Assembly (NCBI RefSeq): GCF_006714895.1
Contig: NZ_VFME01000001.1
Location: 2,914,001-2,978,000, forward strand
From: Gramella sp. Hel_I_59
GTDB taxonomy: Bacteria > Bacteroidota > Bacteroidia > Flavobacteriales > Flavobacteriaceae
DNA: 64,000 bases
Reading direction: 5' to 3'
This document shows positions 48,401 through 58,679 of the stretch, one piece after another. The notes beneath the pieces are model-generated. The model did no database searches and had not been told where the DNA came from. It worked only from the letters and a program-made list of their open reading frames with translations. The stretch's first letter is position 1. Each line of letters starts with the position of its first letter. Made by a program: the position numbers and the translations under genes.

Positions 48401-51103
48401 ATGAAAAAAGCATTTAAAATAATTGGATTTACACTACTAACGATCATCATCTTATTAGTGATCGCACCTTTTGTATTTGAATCTCAGCTGAAGGATCTCG
48501 TGAGGAAGACTTTGAACGAGAACATGGATGCTCAGGTAGATTTTGAAGATATTAACCTTAGTATGTTTCGAAATTTTCCGGATGCCACTTTGGTGATTGA
48601 GGATCTTAGCATTATAAATAACGAACCCTTTAAAGGAGATACTCTTGCGCTTAGTGAGGAGATTATCCTGGAAATGTCTGTCAAAGAACTTTTTAAGAGT
48701 AGTTCTGAACCTAAAAGGGTAGATCAGGTAAAGATCAATAACGCATATCTTAATATTAAAGTGGACTCACTGGGACAGGCCAATTATGATATTGCTATTG
48801 AAGATACCACGGCAACCACCGGAGATTCGACCGCTACAGGATTCAGCCTGGACCTGAAGCACTACGAAATCAACAATACCAGGATTAAGTATGTGGATGA
48901 ATCGGCGAAGATCGCACTGGATGTTGAAAACCTGAATCATGAAGGAAATGGTGATTTCTCTCTTGCTACTTCTGAACTGGAAACCTATTCCGAAGCCCTG
49001 GTAAGTCTTAATTATGACGGAGTAAATTATCTGAATCAGAATTCTGTAAGCCTGGACGCAGTACTGGAAATGGATTTGGAGAACATGCGCTATACGTTTC
49101 TTGAAAACGAAGCCATGGTGAACCAGTTACCATTAACCTTTGATGGTTATGTGCAGGTAAATGAAAGTGATACTGAAATGGATCTAAGCTTTAAAACCCC
49201 TTCTTCAGATTTTAAGAATTTCCTGGCGGTGATTCCGCAAACTTACGCGCAGAATATTGAAAATGTAGAAACCAATGGAGACTTTATAGTTGACGGTAGA
49301 ATCTTCGGAAAAGCTGACGATACTTATATTCCGAAGATGAACGTGAAAATATCTTCCAGCAACGCATCGTTCAAGTATCCGGAGCTGCCTAAGAGTGTAC
49401 AGGATATCAACCTGGATATGGTGATTCTCAACGATTCCGGTATTGCTGAAGATACTTACATCGATATCAATACGGCTACCTTCAGAATAGATGAAGATCA
49501 ATTTTCTGCCAATGGAAAAGTGAGTAATCTTACTGAAAATATGCTGGTAAGTCTTGCATTAAAGGGAAGTATAAACCTGGCTAACCTCAACAAAGCCTAT
49601 CCGCTGGAGCTTGAACAGGATCTAAATGGAAGGCTTACTGCAGATGTGCAGACCAGTTTCGATATGAACTCTATTGAAAAAGAACAATATCAAAATGTAA
49701 AAAGTAAGGGAACGGCTTCTATTTCAAACTTTAGCTATGCCTCTCCTGAAATTCCAAACAAGATCAATATTTCCAATGCCAATATGAGTTTCAACCAGGG
49801 GAATGTAAGTGTTCCAGAATTGAAGCTTAGCACCGGAAAAACTGATCTTACTGCAAATGGAACCATTCAAAACCTAATTGGATTTCTATTTACAGATCAG
49901 CAGCTAAAGGGTAATTTCAAAGCTAGATCGAATGTGTTTTCTGTAAATGATTTTATGTTAGCTGAAACTGAGGAGGTAACCACGACCACTGAAGATGGAG
50001 AACAAAAAACAGAAAGTAAGACCACCGGAAAGGAAGCCGTAAAAATTCCTTCTTTTCTGGATATTCAGTTACAATTTGATGCCAACACGGTTTTTTACGA
50101 TAATCTGGAATTAAAGAATGTAACTGGATTATTGATCATTAAAGATGAATCTGCCAGATTGCAGAACGTATCCACCAATATTTTTAATGGTAGTATTGGT
50201 GCCAATGGGTTTGTTTCCACAAAAAACCCTACACCTACTTTCGAGATGAACCTGGATCTAAATTCATTGGATATCGCGTCATCTTTTAACGGACTTGAAC
50301 TTATGCAGAATCTAGCTCCACTGGCCAAAGCCATGAAAGGAAAAGTACAGTCCAAAGTAAATTTGAAGGGTAACCTGAACGAAGATCTTACCCCGCAACT
50401 TACCAGCCTGGTAGGTGACGCGCTTGCAGAGTTACTTACTGCAGAATTAGACCCACAGCAAGCTGCATTATTATCAAAACTTGATACTCAGCTTGGCTTT
50501 ATCAATTTCGATAAGATCGATCTTTCTAATCTTAAAACGAAACTCTCATTTAATGATGGACAGGTAGCTATTGCGCCGTTTGATTTTGACATTAAAGGTG
50601 TAAAGTTCCAGGTTAGTGGTACTCATGGATTTGATATGAATATGAACTATGACCTCAAACTAGATATTCCGGCAAAATATCTTGGAAATGAAGTAGGCGG
50701 AACACTTGGAAAACTTAGTGGTGAAGACTTCTCTAATATGATGGTTGCACTACCCGTTGGGATCACCGGAAATTTTCAGAATCCAAAGATCAATTTAAAT
50801 ATGCAGCAGGCAGTAAACAGTCTTACCCAGAAGGTGGTTGAAAAACAAAAAGGCAAACTGGAAGATAAAGCTGTAGACGCGATCAACGATATCCTTCAGG
50901 GGAAACGTGATCCCAAAAAACCTTTCAGTAAAAATGACACGACTGCTGTAAAACAGGACAGCACCGCTCAAAGCAAAACGACTAAATCTGACAGTATTCA
51001 GAAGTCACAGAAGGAGCAGGTTCAGAATGCTGCAAAGAATATTCTGGGCGGCATCTTGAAGAATAACAAGAAGAAAACCGATACCACTACCAATAATAAT
51101 TAG
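48401..51103 (+). CDS. AsmA-like protein
   Basis: 900 residues, starting MKKAFKIIGFTLLTIIILLV, one N-terminal TM helix, then a long repeating beta-rich periplasmic body with LNENMDAQVDFEDINLSMF and many TxDLxxNG-type repeats, and a Lys/Gln/Thr-rich tail. The family (AsmA/TamB-like) works in phospholipid or outer-membrane biogenesis. A longer frame starts upstream at 48353 but overlaps the transporter; the ATG at 48401 gives a proper signal anchor. Confidence 0.85.
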   Translation: MKKAFKIIGFTLLTIIILLVIAPFVFESQLKDLVRKTLNENMDAQVDFEDINLSMFRNFPDATLVIEDLSIINNEPFKGDTLALSEEIILEMSVKELFKSSSEPKRVDQVKINNAYLNIKVDSLGQANYDIAIEDTTATTGDSTATGFSLDLKHYEINNTRIKYVDESAKIALDVENLNHEGNGDFSLATSELETYSEALVSLNYDGVNYLNQNSVSLDAVLEMDLENMRYTFLENEAMVNQLPLTFDGYVQVNESDTEMDLSFKTPSSDFKNFLAVIPQTYAQNIENVETNGDFIVDGRIFGKADDTYIPKMNVKISSSNASFKYPELPKSVQDINLDMVILNDSGIAEDTYIDINTATFRIDEDQFSANGKVSNLTENMLVSLALKGSINLANLNKAYPLELEQDLNGRLTADVQTSFDMNSIEKEQYQNVKSKGTASISNFSYASPEIPNKINISNANMSFNQGNVSVPELKLSTGKTDLTANGTIQNLIGFLFTDQQLKGNFKARSNVFSVNDFMLAETEEVTTTTEDGEQKTESKTTGKEAVKIPSFLDIQLQFDANTVFYDNLELKNVTGLLIIKDESARLQNVSTNIFNGSIGANGFVSTKNPTPTFEMNLDLNSLDIASSFNGLELMQNLAPLAKAMKGKVQSKVNLKGNLNEDLTPQLTSLVGDALAELLTAELDPQQAALLSKLDTQLGFINFDKIDLSNLKTKLSFNDGQVAIAPFDFDIKGVKFQVSGTHGFDMNMNYDLKLDIPAKYLGNEVGGTLGKLSGEDFSNMMVALPVGITGNFQNPKINLNMQQAVNSLTQKVVEKQKGKLEDKAVDAINDILQGKRDPKKPFSKNDTTAVKQDSTAQSKTTKSDSIQKSQKEQVQNAAKNILGGILKNNKKKTDTTTNNN

Positions 51104-51106
51104 AAA

Positions 51107-51142
51107 CAAAAAAGCAGAACCTTCCGGTTCTGCTTTTTTTTG
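51107..51142. terminator. Bidirectional terminator
   Basis: AAGCAGAACC with GGTTCTGCTT (about 51111-51135) with A-run upstream and T-run downstream, between the convergent AsmA and DUF2797 genes. Confidence 0.85.
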
Positions 51143-51156
51143 ATTTGTATCTAAAA

Positions 51157-51954
51157 TTACAACACTACTTTGATCTCGACTACGTGACCTTCGTGTCCCC
51201 TTACAGTAAATGCAGTTCCATCATCAAAAATGAGGTACTGACCTTTAATGCCGCGTAATAAGCCTTCATAAAACGGACTCTTACTCAAGTTCAGGGTTTT
51301 TACTTTTTCAGGGTATTTCTCTACAGGAAATTTGATTTCGGTCTCCTTGTTATTAGCCAGGTAATAATTGCGTACTTCATCTGGAATGAATTGCTTCAGT
51401 TTATCTCTTTCAACATGAAGATCCAGATCAAGCACATCGTTGGTTAGCATCTTCCTCCAGTTGGTTTTATCAGCTACATGATTCTTTAAAGCAACTTCAG
51501 TAATACCGGCAAGGTAACGATTGGGAACCTCTACGATCTCGATCGCTTCATGCGCACCCTGATCGATCCATCTTGTAGGCACCTGAGTTTTACGCGTAAC
51601 CCCAACTTTTACATCACTGGAATTTGCGAGGTAAACTATATGTGGTTGCAGCTGCGATCTCTTTTCATACTCCAGATCACGATCTTCTTCATCTAAATGC
51701 GCTTTACTTTTCTCCGGACTAATCACCCATTCCCCGGCTCCGGGTATAGAGCTGAAACAATCATAACAAAGACCCTGTCTGAAAATCTTCTTCTGAAGGC
51801 TACAATTCAAGCACTCATATTTAAGAAAATTGATGCTTATTTTCTTGCCTATCAATTGATTCATATGAATGAAATCATCCTTCCAGACTAAATAATACTG
51901 TACTGTATCGCTAAGTTCGGTTCTCATTTTGGTAAGGACACCGCTATAGATCAT
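51157..51954 (-). CDS. DUF2797 protein
   Basis: 265 residues. A CLNC ... CYDC zinc-binding pair lies at about residues 48-67, followed by HIVYLANSSDVKVGVTRKTQ with VPTRWIDQGA, the conserved DUF2797 core (GIY-YIG-like look by pattern). Function unknown. It is a common core gene of Flavobacteriia. Confidence 0.85.
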   Translation of the reverse strand: MIYSGVLTKMRTELSDTVQYYLVWKDDFIHMNQLIGKKISINFLKYECLNCSLQKKIFRQGLCYDCFSSIPGAGEWVISPEKSKAHLDEEDRDLEYEKRSQLQPHIVYLANSSDVKVGVTRKTQVPTRWIDQGAHEAIEIVEVPNRYLAGITEVALKNHVADKTNWRKMLTNDVLDLDLHVERDKLKQFIPDEVRNYYLANNKETEIKFPVEKYPEKVKTLNLSKSPFYEGLLRGIKGQYLIFDDGTAFTVRGHEGHVVEIKVVL

Positions 51955-52066
51955 TGAATTTTCTTTTTAAGACTAAACTATTTTTTTTGCAGGCTTCAAA
52001 GAATCCGTTATTTTTAACCAGATAACGTCACGCCTGCAAAACAAGGCTTAAAGATAGAAATAAATA

Positions 52067-53581
52067 ATGCCAATTCCATTAGTCAACTCCATTGCTTCTT
52101 GGTTCCTAAAGAAGAGAATTCATCAAATGGAATTGTTCATTAAGTATCCTCATGAGGTACAGCAAGAGCTGCTTCGAAACCTCATTACCAAAGCAAAGAA
52201 TACTGAAGTTGGGAAGCGCTACCATTTTTCTGAAATCAATAATTACCAGAAATTCAGTGAACGTGTTCCCATTCAGAAATATGAAGATATAGAAAGTGAT
52301 ATTGAGCGTAGCCGTAAAGGTGAACATAATATTTTCTGGCCGGGGCCTATTCGATGGTTTGCAAAATCCAGCGGTACCACCAATGCAAAAAGCAAATTTA
52401 TTCCCGTTAGTCAGGATTCCCTGGAAGCCTGCCATTACGCTGCGGGGAAAGACCTTATCTGTATATACCTGAATAATAATCCTGGTTCACAGATGTTTAC
52501 CGGTAAAAGTCTGCGCCTGGGCGGCAGCAAGGAACTTTACCAGGAAAACGGAACCAGTTACGGAGATCTTTCTGCCATTCTTATTGATAATATGCCTTTC
52601 TGGGCAGAGTTTAGCAGTACTCCGAGTAACGAAGTTTCATTGATGCATGATTGGGAAACCAAGATGCAGGCAATCGTAAATGAAACCATTAAGGAACGTG
52701 TGACCAGTCTTGCTGGTGTTCCTAGCTGGATGCTGGTTTTGCTGAATAATGTGTTGCAAAGTACTGGCAAGGAAAACGTTTTTGAAGTATGGCCTCACCT
52801 GGAAGCCTATTTTCATGGCGGAGTAAGTTTCGAGCCTTATGCTTCCCAGTACCAGAAAATTTTACCCAAGGAAGATTTTAGGTTCTATGAGATCTACAAT
52901 GCTTCGGAAGGATTTTTCGCCTGTCAGGATCTTAACGATTCCAAGGAAATGCTACTCATGCTGGATTATGGGATCTTCTATGAATTCATTCCTATGGATA
53001 GCTATGGCTCTGCCCTGGAACACGCTATCCCACTTGATGAAGTTAAAATTGGCACAAACTACGCCGTAGTTATTACTACGAACGCCGGCTTATGGAGATA
53101 TAAGATTGGTGATACCATTAAGTTTACCAATACTAATCCTTACCGAATTAAAGTTACCGGGAGAACCAAGCATCATATCAATGTTTTTGGTGAAGAGCTT
53201 ATCATTGAAAATGCCGAATCTGCTCTCAAAAAAGTATGTCTTTTAACTAATTGTGAGATCAAGGATTATACGGTTGCTCCAATATTTATGGAAGGCCGTG
53301 AGAAAGGTGCCCATGAATGGATGATCGAATTCAAGAACGAGCCGAAAGATTTCGACAATTTCAAGGTTCAGCTTGATCTTGCTTTGCAAGAGGTAAATAG
53401 TGATTATGAGGCAAAAAGGTATAATAACATGACCCTTAATGCGCCACTTGTGCACCAGGCGCGTCCTGATCTTTTTTATGATTGGTTGAAAATGCATAAC
53501 AAAGTTGGCGGTCAGCATAAAGTACCCAGACTTTCGAATTCCAGAACGTATCTCGAGGAATTGTTGAAATTGAGTAATTAA
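52067..53581 (+). CDS. GH3 family acyl-acid-amido synthetase-like protein
   Basis: 504 residues, typical of GH3 proteins (adenylate-forming). Nucleotide-binding SSGTTNAKSKFIPVS near residue 103, then AYFHGGVSFEPYASQY and YNASEGFFACQD, and GLWRYKIGDTIKFTN. Plant relatives conjugate hormones with amino acids; the bacterial substrate is unknown. A sugar acetyltransferase gene follows after 2 nt, suggesting a shared transcript. Confidence 0.9.
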   Translation: MPIPLVNSIASWFLKKRIHQMELFIKYPHEVQQELLRNLITKAKNTEVGKRYHFSEINNYQKFSERVPIQKYEDIESDIERSRKGEHNIFWPGPIRWFAKSSGTTNAKSKFIPVSQDSLEACHYAAGKDLICIYLNNNPGSQMFTGKSLRLGGSKELYQENGTSYGDLSAILIDNMPFWAEFSSTPSNEVSLMHDWETKMQAIVNETIKERVTSLAGVPSWMLVLLNNVLQSTGKENVFEVWPHLEAYFHGGVSFEPYASQYQKILPKEDFRFYEIYNASEGFFACQDLNDSKEMLLMLDYGIFYEFIPMDSYGSALEHAIPLDEVKIGTNYAVVITTNAGLWRYKIGDTIKFTNTNPYRIKVTGRTKHHINVFGEELIIENAESALKKVCLLTNCEIKDYTVAPIFMEGREKGAHEWMIEFKNEPKDFDNFKVQLDLALQEVNSDYEAKRYNNMTLNAPLVHQARPDLFYDWLKMHNKVGGQHKVPRLSNSRTYLEELLKLSN

Positions 53582-53583
53582 GC

Positions 53584-54183
53584 ATGGCGAGCGAGAAAGA
53601 AAAGATGCTCAGTGAGCAAGCCTATAAAGCATCAGACAAAGATTTATTCGATGAACGACTGCATGCTCAGAAAACTTGTTTTGATTTTAATAATAGTTCG
53701 CCTGAGCTAATTACTGAAAGACACGATCTCATTCGCAGAGTTCTGGGTTCAGTTTCTTCGGAATTTTATATACAGCCGCCGTTTCAATGTGATTATGGCT
53801 ACAATATTCACCTTGGTAACCACTTTTATTCGAATTACAATCTAACCATACTGGACTGTGCTGAAGTTAGGATAGGTGATCATGTAATGATCGCTCCAAA
53901 CGTAAGTATTTTTACCGCCGGACATCCCATTGATGCAAAAAAGCGAAATGAAGAATGGGAATATGCAATTCCTGTAACAATTGGTAATAATGTCTGGATT
54001 GGTGGTAATTCAGTAATAAATCCAGGAGTGAGTATTGGTGACAATACGGTCATTGGATCTGGAAGTGTAGTAACCCGTAATATCCCTTCCAATGTGATTG
54101 CAGCAGGAAATCCTTGCAAAGTGATCAGGGAGATCACCAAAGCTGATGAAGATTTCTATTTCAAGGATAGGAGATTTAAATAA
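53584..54183 (+). CDS. Maltose/galactoside-type O-acetyltransferase
   Basis: 199 residues with the Mac N-terminal helix region (EKEKMLSEQAYKASDKDLFD) and hexapeptide repeats forming a left-handed beta helix (IGDHVMIAPNVSIFTAGHPI with catalytic His, then IGNNVWIGGNSVINPGVSIG). It acetylates a sugar or similar acceptor from acetyl-CoA. 2 nt behind the GH3 gene. Confidence 0.9.
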   Translation: MASEKEKMLSEQAYKASDKDLFDERLHAQKTCFDFNNSSPELITERHDLIRRVLGSVSSEFYIQPPFQCDYGYNIHLGNHFYSNYNLTILDCAEVRIGDHVMIAPNVSIFTAGHPIDAKKRNEEWEYAIPVTIGNNVWIGGNSVINPGVSIGDNTVIGSGSVVTRNIPSNVIAAGNPCKVIREITKADEDFYFKDRRFK

Positions 54184-54210
54184 GATCCGACAGTAATTAC
54201 CGCCGGATCT
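54183..54210. terminator. Hairpin between convergent genes
   Basis: AGATCCG (54183-54189) pairs with CGGATCT (54204-54210). No strong T-run, so it is a weak terminator candidate. Confidence 0.35.
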
Positions 54211-54217
54211 AATATTT

Positions 54218-55507
54218 CTAAAGTGTTTTAGCTACTTTATCTACTACCTCGATCGTACGATCGAGATCTTCATAGCTAAGTGCATCACTTATAAACCATG
54301 TTTCATAGGCACTTGGAGCGATATAAATTCCATTTTCCAACATCCCGTGGAAGAATTTATTAAAAGTCCCTAAGTTCGCAGACTTCGCCGCGGAAGCAAA
54401 ATCTGTAACAGCGTCCAGTCCAAAATGTACTGAGATCATAGAACCGTATCTATTGATCGTGAAATCGATCTCATTCTGTTTTAATACTTTTTCCATACCC
54501 TCGTGCAGGTAGGCTGTTTTCCTGTCAATGCTTTCAAATATTTCTGGATTTGAATCCAGTTCTGTTAGCATAGCTAAACCCGCAGCCATAGCCAGTGGAT
54601 TTCCACTTAATGTTCCGGCCTGATACACTGGTCCAATGGGAGCAAGATGATCCATGATCTCATTTCTTGCTGCAAAAGCCCCAACAGGCAATCCACCTCC
54701 AATTACTTTTCCGAAGCAAACGATATCCGCAACAACATTTTCTCTCTGCTGAACACCTCCGGCTGCAAGCCTGAAACCAGTCATTACCTCATCAAAAACA
54801 AGTAAAATTCCGGTTTCATCACATAATTTTCTCAATCCTTGTAAAAAACCTTCAACTGGCGGAATACATCCCATATTCCCGGCCACCGGCTCCAGAATGA
54901 TACAGGCAATTTCCTCCTTATTAGCTTCTACCAGCTCTTTTACATTTGCAAGGTCGTTAAAATTAGCAAGTAAGGTGTCTTTAGCCGTTCCCTGGGTTAC
55001 TCCCGGGCTGTTTGGTGATCCAAAAGTTACTGCTCCACTCCCCGCCTGGATTAGGAAGGAATCACTATGCCCGTGGTAACAACCAGCAAATTTGATGATC
55101 TTGTCTTTTCCAGTAAAACCTCGGGCCAGCCGCACAGCACTCATACAGGCTTCAGTCCCGGAATTTACCATTCTTATCTTATCAATATTGGGTACCATTT
55201 TAACCGCCAGTTCTGCGATCTTGGTTTCAATTTCTGTAGGCGTTCCGAAAGATGTTCCCATTCTTGCTTTTTCAACTACAGCATCTACTACCGGCTTGTG
55301 GGCGTGACCCAGAATTAGCGGACCCCATGAATTTATATAATCTATTAGTTGATTATCATCCTCGTCATACAAATAGGCTCCTGCAGCTCGCTTCATGAAA
55401 ACAGGATCTCCGCCAACAGCTTTAAAAGCTCTAACCGGGGAATTCACTCCGCCCGGAATTACTTTTTTAGCATCTGCGAACAAGGCACTACTTCTCTTAT
55501 AAATCAT
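54218..55507 (-). CDS. hemL: Glutamate-1-semialdehyde 2,1-aminomutase
   Basis: 429 residues, full length, PLP-dependent class [23 protein letters not shown] and [19 protein letters not shown], and the PLP lysine in [16 protein letters not shown]. Makes 5-aminolevulinate for haem synthesis (C5 pathway). 12 nt downstream of the glucosaminidase gene, the same transcription direction. Confidence 0.97.
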   Translation of the reverse strand: MIYKRSSALFADAKKVIPGGVNSPVRAFKAVGGDPVFMKRAAGAYLYDEDDNQLIDYINSWGPLILGHAHKPVVDAVVEKARMGTSFGTPTEIETKIAELAVKMVPNIDKIRMVNSGTEACMSAVRLARGFTGKDKIIKFAGCYHGHSDSFLIQAGSGAVTFGSPNSPGVTQGTAKDTLLANFNDLANVKELVEANKEEIACIILEPVAGNMGCIPPVEGFLQGLRKLCDETGILLVFDEVMTGFRLAAGGVQQRENVVADIVCFGKVIGGGLPVGAFAARNEIMDHLAPIGPVYQAGTLSGNPLAMAAGLAMLTELDSNPEIFESIDRKTAYLHEGMEKVLKQNEIDFTINRYGSMISVHFGLDAVTDFASAAKSANLGTFNKFFHGMLENGIYIAPSAYETWFISDALSYEDLDRTIEVVDKVAKTL

Positions 55508-55519
55508 AACTCTATTCCT

Positions 55520-56329
55520 CTATTTTACATTCAGGATCTGGCCAATGGAAATGTTATTACCATTCAGGCCGTTCCTTCGTTTAATATCTTCAACAGTAGT
55601 ATCGTATTTTTTGGAGATCGAATACAAGGTATCTCCTTTTTGAACCACATGACTTTCGCTTGTAGTTTTAGGTTGTGCAGCATACCTACGAGTAGACTTT
55701 CCACTAATGTTCTCATCAAATTTATACAACTCGTAACGTTCAATAAGATCGATCAATTTGTCTGGATACCGTCTATCTGTCGCATAACCGGCCTTTCTTA
55801 ATCCTTTCGCCCAGCCTTCATAATCATTAGCATCCAGTTCAAAAAGTTCTGAATATCTACCTCGTCCCGAAAGGAACAGGCTATGATCTCTGTAAGAATA
55901 TTTCGCGTGCTTATACTTTCTAAAACATTCTCCCTTTCTATCATCATCATGGTATACTTTTTCACCATTCCAATCGTGACATTTAATACCAAAATGATTA
56001 TTTGCCTGCCTGGTCAATTGCCCATTACCTGCACCAGATTCTAAAATTCCCTGGGCAAGCGTGATACTCGCAGGAATCTTATATAATTTCATTTCTTCCT
56101 GGGCGATTTCAGAGTAATCCCGAATGTAATCCTCGATGCGATAATGGTACGAATTGCGCGGCATTTCTTCCCGTACATCATCAACGATCTCTGCTGGGGA
56201 ATTTTTATTCTCTTCCCGTCGATCACTTTTTACAACATCATCTTTCCTGGTATCCACCTTTTTACGACTTCCGCAGGAAGCAGCAAAAACAGCGAAAATA
56301 AGCAGCAGTAAAACTCTATTCAATTTCAT
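55520..56329 (-). CDS. Lipoprotein glucosaminidase with LysM domain
   Basis: 269 residues. Lipobox region FAVFAASCGSRKK, a GH73-type domain (ASITLAQGILESGAGNGQLT, then ANNHFGIKCHDW), and a C-terminal LysM (VVQKGDTLYSISKKY, about 224-268). It cuts peptidoglycan between N-acetylglucosamine residues and is probably held in the outer membrane as lipoprotein. Overlaps the downstream deaminase gene by 4 nt. Confidence 0.88.
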   Translation of the reverse strand: MKLNRVLLLLIFAVFAASCGSRKKVDTRKDDVVKSDRREENKNSPAEIVDDVREEMPRNSYHYRIEDYIRDYSEIAQEEMKLYKIPASITLAQGILESGAGNGQLTRQANNHFGIKCHDWNGEKVYHDDDRKGECFRKYKHAKYSYRDHSLFLSGRGRYSELFELDANDYEGWAKGLRKAGYATDRRYPDKLIDLIERYELYKFDENISGKSTRRYAAQPKTTSESHVVQKGDTLYSISKKYDTTVEDIKRRNGLNGNNISIGQILNVK

Positions 56330-57261
56330 AGTTCCGTTATAATTTGTGGCTGCGCTTTTTTTCTCAATCTTTCGTTCATTCCTTCTATCCCCTGCAGGCC
56401 TCCGGTATGAATTGCCAGGATCTTTGAACCCTTCGGAAAGTAATTTTTCTGCGCGAGTTCAAAAATACCAAAAAGTAATTTCCCTGTATAAACCGGATCG
56501 AGTTTGATTCGGGTTTTTCTGAAAAAATCATTGATAAACTGAATTAATTCTACAGAAATCTTTGCGTAGCCACCAAAATGGTAATTGGTATTAATGGACC
56601 AGTTCGTATTGGTGGTCATTCTCTTGATCTCTTCGGAAAGGTGTTTGGATTTAAGTGCTGAAAAACCCAGTATATTTTGGTGAGATGAAGAAGCATTAAT
56701 AAGACCGGCCATAGTTCCTCCGGTTCCTACTGAAGTACATATATAATCATATTCCCTATCGGCTTCAGAAATAATTTCTTCACAACCTTTGATCGCGAGT
56801 TCACTTGTTCCACCTTCAGGAATGATCATCGCATCAGGAAATTGAGATTGCAATTGATTCAGAAATGCTTCAGACTCTTTATTCCGATATTCTTCCCTGC
56901 TTATAAATTTCAGTTTCATTCCGCAGGAATTTGCGTACGTTAAGGTTGGACTCCATTTTTCTTTCTGAAATTCCAGTTCATCTCCTCTTATAAAACCAAT
57001 AGTTGCAATACCTTCCAGTTTTCCGGCCGCTGCCGTGGCTGCGACATGATTACTATGAGCACCGCCAAAAGTTAACAAACAATTTTTTTTCAATTCTGAA
57101 GCCTTCAAGACAGAATATTTCAGTTTTCTGAATTTGTTCCCAGACACTTCAGGATGCAAAAGATCTTCACGCTTAATATGTAGGGTCACTGAATTTGAAA
57201 ATTCAGCAATAAATTGATTTTCAGAAACAAAAACTTCCGAAGTCTGAAAAATGGAATTCAT
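56326..57261 (-). CDS. PLP-dependent D-cysteine desulfhydrase/ACC deaminase family
   Basis: 311 residues. PLP lysine in SGNKFRKLKYSV, GGAHSNHVAATAAAGK, and TSVGTGGTMAGLI (phosphate-binding). This family includes ACC deaminase and D-cysteine desulfhydrase, which are hard to separate by sequence. A -7 box lies just upstream. Confidence 0.85.
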   Translation of the reverse strand: MNSIFQTSEVFVSENQFIAEFSNSVTLHIKREDLLHPEVSGNKFRKLKYSVLKASELKKNCLLTFGGAHSNHVAATAAAGKLEGIATIGFIRGDELEFQKEKWSPTLTYANSCGMKLKFISREEYRNKESEAFLNQLQSQFPDAMIIPEGGTSELAIKGCEEIISEADREYDYICTSVGTGGTMAGLINASSSHQNILGFSALKSKHLSEEIKRMTTNTNWSINTNYHFGGYAKISVELIQFINDFFRKTRIKLDPVYTGKLLFGIFELAQKNYFPKGSKILAIHTGGLQGIEGMNERLRKKAQPQIITEL

Positions 57262-57266
57262 AATTG

Positions 57267-57274
57267 CAAAAATA
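57267..57274 (-). promoter_or_regulatory. -7 box TATTTTTG upstream of the PLP gene
   Basis: Matches TAnnTTTG on the minus strand. The box ends 5 nt before the ATG at 57261, again predicting a very short leader. Confidence 0.5.
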
Positions 57275-57323
57275 ATGCATCTACTTTAGAAGAAAGAATA
57301 AGCAATGAAATTCTATAAGCTTA

Positions 57324-57650
57324 CTACATATAGTTCATAAACGCCCAGAAAGAACGTTTTTTTAGATAATTGAGATCGGTTTCACGCCTGTAAGCCTCCT
57401 TTTCGAAACTAATATTTCTATAAGCCTGCATCCCGTCCTTAAGTGAAGCATATCTTATAAAAAATTCCAGCGCATACCATATATAGAAGAAGATCACGAG
57501 CAATTCAATTTGCTGCCGGAGATGAATACGCTCATGGTTGATAAAATATTTATCTTTTTTAAGATGAATATTTTCGAGTATAACAAATGGCCAGAGGCTA
57601 ATGCCTTTGAATCTCCCTGATAACAGCCTTTTGTTCACGATCAAAATCAT
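57324..57650 (-). CDS. Small HEXXH protein, 108 aa
   Basis: A small protein with HERIHLRQQIELLVIFFYIW: an HEXXH zinc motif (HERIH) followed by a hydrophobic helix, and a downstream Glu in FEKEAYRRE that could be the third ligand. The family is recurrent in Bacteroidetes but I know no function. It would be a minimal membrane-associated metallopeptidase if active. Confidence 0.65.
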   Translation of the reverse strand: MILIVNKRLLSGRFKGISLWPFVILENIHLKKDKYFINHERIHLRQQIELLVIFFYIWYALEFFIRYASLKDGMQAYRNISFEKEAYRRETDLNYLKKRSFWAFMNYM

Positions 57651-57682
57651 GGAATGAATATAAGAAATTGTATTTTAGCGCT

Positions 57683-57853
57683 ATGAATTTTCAGAGAAAA
57701 AGAATCACACTCGAGGACGGAGACTATTACCTGACCCCGGAAGGATACCGCTGTTTTACTGAAAAATATCACCTAAAACGCGGTTATTGTTGCGAAAGTG
57801 GTTGTCGCCATTGTCCTTATGGATATAACAGTAAAACAAATAAGCAGGAGTAA
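57683..57853 (+). CDS. DUF5522 small cysteine protein, 56 aa
   Basis: Start ATG 57683 (MNFQRKRITLEDGDYYLTPE). Four cysteines in YCCESGCRHCPYGY form a metal-binding knuckle. The EGYRCFTEKYHLKRGYCCES pattern is the hallmark of the DUF5522 family. A -7-like TATTTTAG precedes it closely. Confidence 0.75.
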   Translation: MNFQRKRITLEDGDYYLTPEGYRCFTEKYHLKRGYCCESGCRHCPYGYNSKTNKQE

Positions 57854-58022
57854 ATTATCTTGTATTCTCAATTGGCTCTTGAGCTTCAATCGCCTTCTAA
57901 TCAATCCTTCGGCACGATATTTGAGACTTTTAGAAGACTGAGGAATCTGAAATTATCCGGTATTCTTATTGGGACTCTCATGTTCTTCTTCAGTTTACAA
58001 CGAACAACTTAAATTCTAACCT

Positions 58023-58565
58023 ATGAGATTTTTAAAAATTACTCCTCTAGTGCTGCTACTGGCACTTATCTTTAGCTCGTGCAGTAGTGTACGTGTAGCA
58101 TCAGATTATGATCGGGAAGCCGATTTTAATCAGTACAAATCCTTCGCGTTTTTCAAACCAGGAATAGACAAAGCCGATATATCTGATCTTGATAAGAAAA
58201 GAATTCTAAGAGCCATCGAGAGTGAAATGCAAAAGAATGGCTTCACAAAATCTGAAAACCCTGATCTCTTAGTGAGCATTTTTACAAAAACTAACGAGAA
58301 CATCAATATCTACCAGAATAATTTTGCTGGTTGGGGCTATGGATGGGGCTGGAACCCATGGTACTGGGGAAGCGGATTCAATACCGTGAACAGAACCAGT
58401 GAAGGAACACTTTATATAGACCTTATCGATTCTGAAAATAAGGAATTAGTCTGGCAGGGAATGGGAACTGCAGCTTTAGCTAGGGAGGTTAATAAAAAGC
58501 AGGAACGTATCAATGAGATCGTTGCCAAGATCATGGAAAAATATCCACCCGGAATGGAAAAATAG
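58023..58565 (+). CDS. DUF4136 lipoprotein
   Basis: 180 residues. Signal and lipobox LIFSSCSSV (acylated Cys at about residue 21), then a DUF4136 domain: DREADFNQYKSFAFFKPGID, and a Gly/Trp-rich segment (WGYGWGWNPWYWGSGF). Outer-membrane-anchored, function unknown. Followed by a strong terminator. Confidence 0.85.
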   Translation: MRFLKITPLVLLLALIFSSCSSVRVASDYDREADFNQYKSFAFFKPGIDKADISDLDKKRILRAIESEMQKNGFTKSENPDLLVSIFTKTNENINIYQNNFAGWGYGWGWNPWYWGSGFNTVNRTSEGTLYIDLIDSENKELVWQGMGTAALAREVNKKQERINEIVAKIMEKYPPGMEK

Positions 58566-58573
58566 AAAATAGT

Positions 58574-58598
58574 AAAGCCCCGATTAGGGGCTTTTTTT
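58574..58598 (+). terminator. Terminator after DUF4136 gene
   Basis: AGCCCC (58576-58581) pairs with GGGGCT (58587-58592), loop GATTA, followed by seven T. Confidence 0.85.
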
Positions 58599-58679
58599 AT
58601 GGCTAATGCCTACGTGGATTACACAAATTCTATATCAAATTTTGTACTTTTAACGCAAACGTTTTAGTAAAGGAAGATC

